A stretch of DNA of 8,526 nt from an uncultured Gammaproteobacteria bacterium (GTDB lineage: Bacteria > Pseudomonadota > Gammaproteobacteria > Ga0077536), in NCBI GenBank assembly GCA_903866355.1, contig CAIPNE010000291.1, forward strand, positions 1 through 8,526. The letters are read 5' to 3'. A model generated the notes under the pieces. That model was given only the letters and a program-made list of their open reading frames with translations. It made no database searches and was not told the DNA's origin. A program made the translations under genes and the position numbers. Shown piece after piece: positions 5,874 to 8,526 of the stretch (the stretch's first letter is position 1; each line of letters starts with the position of its first letter).

Positions 5874-6854
5874 ATGATCAACGCTTTCTATCTCGAGTCG
5901 GGGCGCTTACGCCAGTGGCCAACAGGTTCGCTGGAGGACATGCGCTCAGCCCGCACGGTGTGGATGTTTTTCTTTGAAGCCACTTCCGAGGAGCTCAATT
6001 GGGCCCGCGAGGTTTATGGCTTCAAGCTCCCTGAGGACGATTCCGAAGACGAAGAAGTGGGCGACATCGAGGCCAGCGCACGCTTTTTCGTCGAGGAATC
6101 CGGTGCGCTGCACATTCGCTCCGATTTTTTCCTGCTGGGTGATGAAGGGGGCGAAAACCTCCGGGTGTCCTTCGTACTGAAGGACAACGTGCTGTTTAGT
6201 GTGCACTCCGAGGACCTCGCCTCGTTCCGCCTCTTGCGGTTGCGAGCGCGCAGCCAACCCGGCTACGTAGAAGATGGCAAAGACGTGTTGCTGGAACTGT
6301 ATGCCGCCAACGTCGAGTACTCGGCAGACGCGTTGGAAGGCCTTTATCAGCGCTTAAATGCTTTCAGCGATAAAGTACTGGGCAGCCACATCGATGACGA
6401 AATAGCCGCCGCGGTGTTGTCCGACATCGCCCGTGAGGAAGACCTCAACGGCCAGGTGCGACGCAATCTCATGGATACCCGCCGCGCGATCTCCGCACTC
6501 ATGCGCAGCAAACTGCTGGCCAGCGAGCAATTCGACAACGCGCGCCAGATTCTGCGCGACATCGATTCCCTCGACGGCCACACGGGCTTTCTTTTCGACA
6601 AGCTCAACTTCTTGATGGCGGCCACCGTCGGCTTCATCAATATCAACCAAAACAAAATCATCAAGATTTTTTCGGTGGCCTCGGTGGCCTTGCTGCCGCC
6701 CACCCTCATCGCCAGCCTCTACGGCATGAATTTCAAAGCCATGCCTGAACTCGGTTGGCGGTTTGGCTACCCGTTTTCGTTGTGCCTAATGCTGCTGTCG
6801 ATCATCGCGCCGTTCTGGTTTTTCCGGCGTAAAGGTTGGCTCAAACTCAATTGA
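5874..6854 (+). CDS. corA: Magnesium/cobalt transporter CorA
   Basis: CorA is the homopentameric inner-membrane Mg2+ channel, also passing Co2+ and Ni2+. The 326-residue product aligns by eye along its length with the enterobacterial protein of 316 residues. DIEASARFFVEE (64-75) and RLLRLRARSQ (119-128) are in the cytosolic alpha/beta domain. LMDTRRAI and QILRDIDSL (225-233) lie on the long stalk helices. FLMAATVGFININQNKIIKIFS (246-267) leads into the first membrane helix (about 262-283). The selectivity signature YGMN is at 283-286, followed by MPEL (290-293), the second membrane helix (about 298-317) and a basic FRRKGWLKLN tail. The GMN loop with MPEL and the basic tail favours CorA over ZntB. 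Residues 53-64 are unusually acidic (PEDDSEDEEVGD), about ten residues longer than the matching region of E. coli CorA as I recall it; they could add cation-sensing sites, but this is inference. The ATG has a modest AGGG 8 bases upstream. It ends in TGA, which shows that TGA acts as stop here. Confidence 0.96.
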   Translation: MINAFYLESGRLRQWPTGSLEDMRSARTVWMFFFEATSEELNWAREVYGFKLPEDDSEDEEVGDIEASARFFVEESGALHIRSDFFLLGDEGGENLRVSFVLKDNVLFSVHSEDLASFRLLRLRARSQPGYVEDGKDVLLELYAANVEYSADALEGLYQRLNAFSDKVLGSHIDDEIAAAVLSDIAREEDLNGQVRRNLMDTRRAISALMRSKLLASEQFDNARQILRDIDSLDGHTGFLFDKLNFLMAATVGFININQNKIIKIFSVASVALLPPTLIASLYGMNFKAMPELGWRFGYPFSLCLMLLSIIAPFWFFRRKGWLKLN

Positions 6855-6875
6855 TCGACCGCCCAATGCGCGCGA

Positions 6876-6898
6876 GTGCCACGGCTTTGCCGTGGCAC
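6876..6898. terminator. Perfect 10-bp hairpin downstream of corA
   Basis: GTGCCACGGC (6876-6885) and GCCGTGGCAC (6889-6898) pair perfectly around a TTT loop, 21 bases after the corA stop. The strength and position suggest a transcript end for corA, but the following bases (GGATTCCCG) contain no T-run on either strand. It may instead stabilise the corA mRNA 3' end or act with Rho. Confidence 0.55.
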
Positions 6899-6935
6899 GG
6901 ATTCCCGTTAGGCTGCAGGCCGATTAACGCAAGTA

Positions 6936-6940
6936 AGGAT
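6936..6940 (+). promoter_or_regulatory. Ribosome binding site for the GTG-started RDD gene
   Basis: AAGGA lies 9 bases upstream of the GTG at 6950 and supports that non-ATG start. Confidence 0.55.
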
Positions 6941-6949
6941 TGAGATTAG

Positions 6950-7420
6950 GTGATTCACGCAGACGACGAGCCGGCCTACGCCGGATTTTGGATCCGAGTG
7001 GGCGCCGTGCTGCTCGACACATTTTTGCTGTTTGCACTGGTCACCTACCCCGCGACCATGCTGTTTGGGTCACACATTGTTGATAACCCAGAACTCGCCA
7101 TGCGCTTGCTCCGGATTGCCCAAGGTTCGCTGTTCCCGCTGGTGTTAACTCTTTGGCTCTGGCGGGTTCGCGGGGCGACTCCCGGCAAGATGCTGTTGGG
7201 CTTAAAAATTGTCGACAGCACCACGTTGGGGCCGCTAACGCTCGGCCAGGCCATCGCTCGCTACCTCGGCTATTTTTTGTCCCTGCTAACGCTGGGCGCG
7301 GGGTTTTTATGGGTGGCGATTGACCGTAAAAGCCAGGGGTTTCACGACAAACTCAGCGGCACTTTGGTGATTCATACCCACCGCACGCCGCCACCCACCG
7401 CCGCCTCGGCGCCCCCCTAA
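6950..7420 (+). CDS. RDD-family integral membrane protein
   Basis: The 156-residue product has the RDD-family layout: Arg16 and Asp23 in the first membrane helix (FWIRVGAVLLDTFLLF, about 13-38), a second hydrophobic segment (about 59-73), the conserved GATPGKMLLGLKIVD loop (75-89), a third helix (about 104-123), and the last signature Asp133 in FHDKLSGT. RDD proteins are small inner-membrane proteins of mostly unknown function; some have been linked to ion or solute transport. The tail (146-156) is Pro/Ala-rich. Translation starts at GTG; the next in-frame Met (residue 37) would remove the first membrane helix, so the GTG is right. It is separated from corA by 95 bases with a hairpin and is convergent with the acyl-CoA synthetase gene. 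Confidence 0.88.
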   Translation: MIHADDEPAYAGFWIRVGAVLLDTFLLFALVTYPATMLFGSHIVDNPELAMRLLRIAQGSLFPLVLTLWLWRVRGATPGKMLLGLKIVDSTTLGPLTLGQAIARYLGYFLSLLTLGAGFLWVAIDRKSQGFHDKLSGTLVIHTHRTPPPTAASAPP

Positions 7421-7433
7421 TTTTAAGCGCTGC

Positions 7434-7460
7434 CCCCCTTGCGTAAAGCCCGCAAAAGGG
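7434..7460 (-). terminator. Stem-loop between the RDD and acyl-CoA synthetase genes
   Basis: In the minus-strand transcript CCCTTTTGCG pairs with CGCAAGGGGG over 10 bp, two of them G-U, around a 7-base loop, about 50 bases after the synthetase stop. In the plus-strand transcript the two G-U pairs become A-C mismatches, so it better suits the leftward gene. No T-run follows. Confidence 0.35.
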
Positions 7461-7509
7461 TCGCCTCTGAGCCGCGGCCACGCCCTAAGGCCGCCGCCGC
7501 GGACAGGCA

Positions 7510-8526
7510 TCAGGCGCTACGTTCGCGTAACACTTTGCGGTTAATTTTTCCGGCGGGCGTTTTGGGTAGCTCCGCAATAAATTCCACCACCCGCGGATAT
7601 TCGTGCTGACTCAAACGGCTGCGTACAAGCAGCTGAATCTCTTGGGCGATAACCTCACTGCCGGCATCGCGCACCACGACGAAAGCCTTGGCGATCTGCC
7701 CGCGTAATGCGTCTGGCACCGCAATGACAGCAGCCTCCAGTACCGCCGGATGCTGGAGAATGGTGTCCTCGATCTCAACGGCACTCATCGTCCAGCCCGC
7801 CGAAATGATCACATCATCTGCCCGGCCGCCGTGCCAAAAATAACCATCCTCGTCGATACGCCCCAAGTCCCGCGTAGGAACCCACGCACCACGGCGCCAA
7901 ATTTTGAGTTCGCCCAAGACGCCCGGCGCGCAGGGCTGACCGGCCGGATCCTGCACTTCAACCCGCACACCGGGCACCGGCTTGCCTAAAGAACCACGTT
8001 TCAGGGGGAAATCTGGCGCCCCCGGGTAACTCACCAACACCACACCAATTTCCGTCGTGCCATACATGCTGCACGGCTCGATACCAAACTGCGCATGGAG
8101 AAATTCGGCAGTCTCACTGTCCAGCGGCTCACCCGTAAAAGACAGTTTGGTGAGCGAATTGGGGTAACGCGAAGCCACGCCAGAATGACGAATCATCCGG
8201 TAATGGGTGGCAGCCGCCGCGATGTTGGTGAATTGATGCTCGGCCAACGCTCGCAACAGACGTTCGGCGTCAAACTTACCCGCATACGCACCGATGGTCA
8301 GGCCCAGCGCCAGTGGCGCCAGCGTGCCGTGCCACAAGCCATGCCCCCAAGCAGGCGATGAGGGACAGAAAAAACGCTCACCGGGCCGCAGCCCCGTGCC
8401 GTAAAGGGCCGCCAGCATCAGCGTGACGATGGCGCGCTGCGTGTGATGGACTGCCTCGGGCAATTCGCGCGTCGTGCCCGAGGTGTATTGAAACATCGCC
8501 ACGTCGTCCGCGCGGGTCTCACTCAC
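7510..8526 (-). CDS. AMP-forming acyl-CoA synthetase (ANL superfamily), N-terminus outside window
   Basis: Enzymes of this family activate a carboxylic acid as acyl-AMP with ATP, then form the acyl-CoA thioester. The frame is open through the right edge; 338 residues are visible of a usual 500-570, so roughly the first third is missing. Motifs in visible numbering: the phosphate loop YTSGTT (14-19), the adenine/acid site SMYGTTEIG (153-161), TRDLGRIDEDGYF (218-230) with ribose-binding Asp220, the hinge region GRADDVIISAG (234-244), and PKTPAGKINRK (321-331) with the catalytic Lys327. The sequence around SPAWGHGLWHGTLAPLALG and the AATHYRM block resembles the acetyl-CoA synthetase/medium-chain acyl-CoA/benzoate-CoA ligase branch. 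The exact acid cannot be told. The phosphate loop departs from consensus, with RELPEAV in place of GxPKxV. It ends in TGA. No neighbour in the window suggests its pathway. Confidence 0.92.
   Translation of the reverse strand: MSETRADDVAMFQYTSGTTRELPEAVHHTQRAIVTLMLAALYGTGLRPGERFFCPSSPAWGHGLWHGTLAPLALGLTIGAYAGKFDAERLLRALAEHQFTNIAAAATHYRMIRHSGVASRYPNSLTKLSFTGEPLDSETAEFLHAQFGIEPCSMYGTTEIGVVLVSYPGAPDFPLKRGSLGKPVPGVRVEVQDPAGQPCAPGVLGELKIWRRGAWVPTRDLGRIDEDGYFWHGGRADDVIISAGWTMSAVEIEDTILQHPAVLEAAVIAVPDALRGQIAKAFVVVRDAGSEVIAQEIQLLVRSRLSQHEYPRVVEFIAELPKTPAGKINRKVLRERSA

Noticed and set aside
7461..7509. GC-rich inverted repeat near the end of the synthetase gene (CCGCGGC ... GCCGCGG)
   Set aside because: The repeats are short, rich in GC triplets and could arise by chance; the hairpin at 7434-7460 is the better candidate terminator.
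1..8526. CRISPR array, tRNA or rRNA genes, insertion sequence ends, phage or defence genes
   Set aside because: No regular direct repeats, transposase or integrase motifs, cloverleaf sequences or defence domains were seen on either strand.

Overview
The window is GC-rich, gene-dense DNA from a Pseudomonadota bacterium. A gamma- or betaproteobacterium is the best guess, from the close CorA, DadA, Glk and GlgB resemblances to the enterobacterial proteins and from short intergenic gaps. No plasmid, phage, IS, CRISPR, tRNA or rRNA signal was seen. It looks like ordinary chromosomal metabolism.

Layout, left to right: the C-terminal end of a glycogen branching enzyme (glgB, +, cut by the left edge) converges on a PhoD-family alkaline phosphatase (-). 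Upstream of phoD on the same strand is glucokinase (glk, -). Glk diverges from a D-amino-acid dehydrogenase-like flavoprotein (dadA-like, +). The dadA-like stop codon is followed at once by the ATG of a small eight-cysteine, zinc-ribbon-like protein of unknown function. After a 136-base gap with inverted repeats come an SMP-30/gluconolactonase-family protein (+) and a CorA magnesium channel (+), 25 bases apart. A perfect 10-bp hairpin separates corA from a small RDD-family membrane protein (+). The right end is the C-terminal two thirds of an AMP-forming acyl-CoA synthetase (-), cut by the right edge.

GlgB (glycogen branching), Glk (glucose phosphorylation) and perhaps the lactonase are sugar-related. 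PhoD and CorA concern phosphate and Mg2+ supply. The remaining genes do not form an evident pathway with them, so the window is best read as several short transcription units.

The most notable point is in phoD. A well-formed Tat leader with a strong ribosome binding site reads, in the same frame and with no indel, into the mature enzyme except for one in-frame TGA at codon 41, exactly between signal peptide and enzyme. All catalytic motifs downstream are intact. This is a fresh nonsense mutation, a base-call error, or (least likely) recoding. I found no convincing new multi-gene system. The tightly coupled eight-cysteine protein is the best candidate for undescribed biology.
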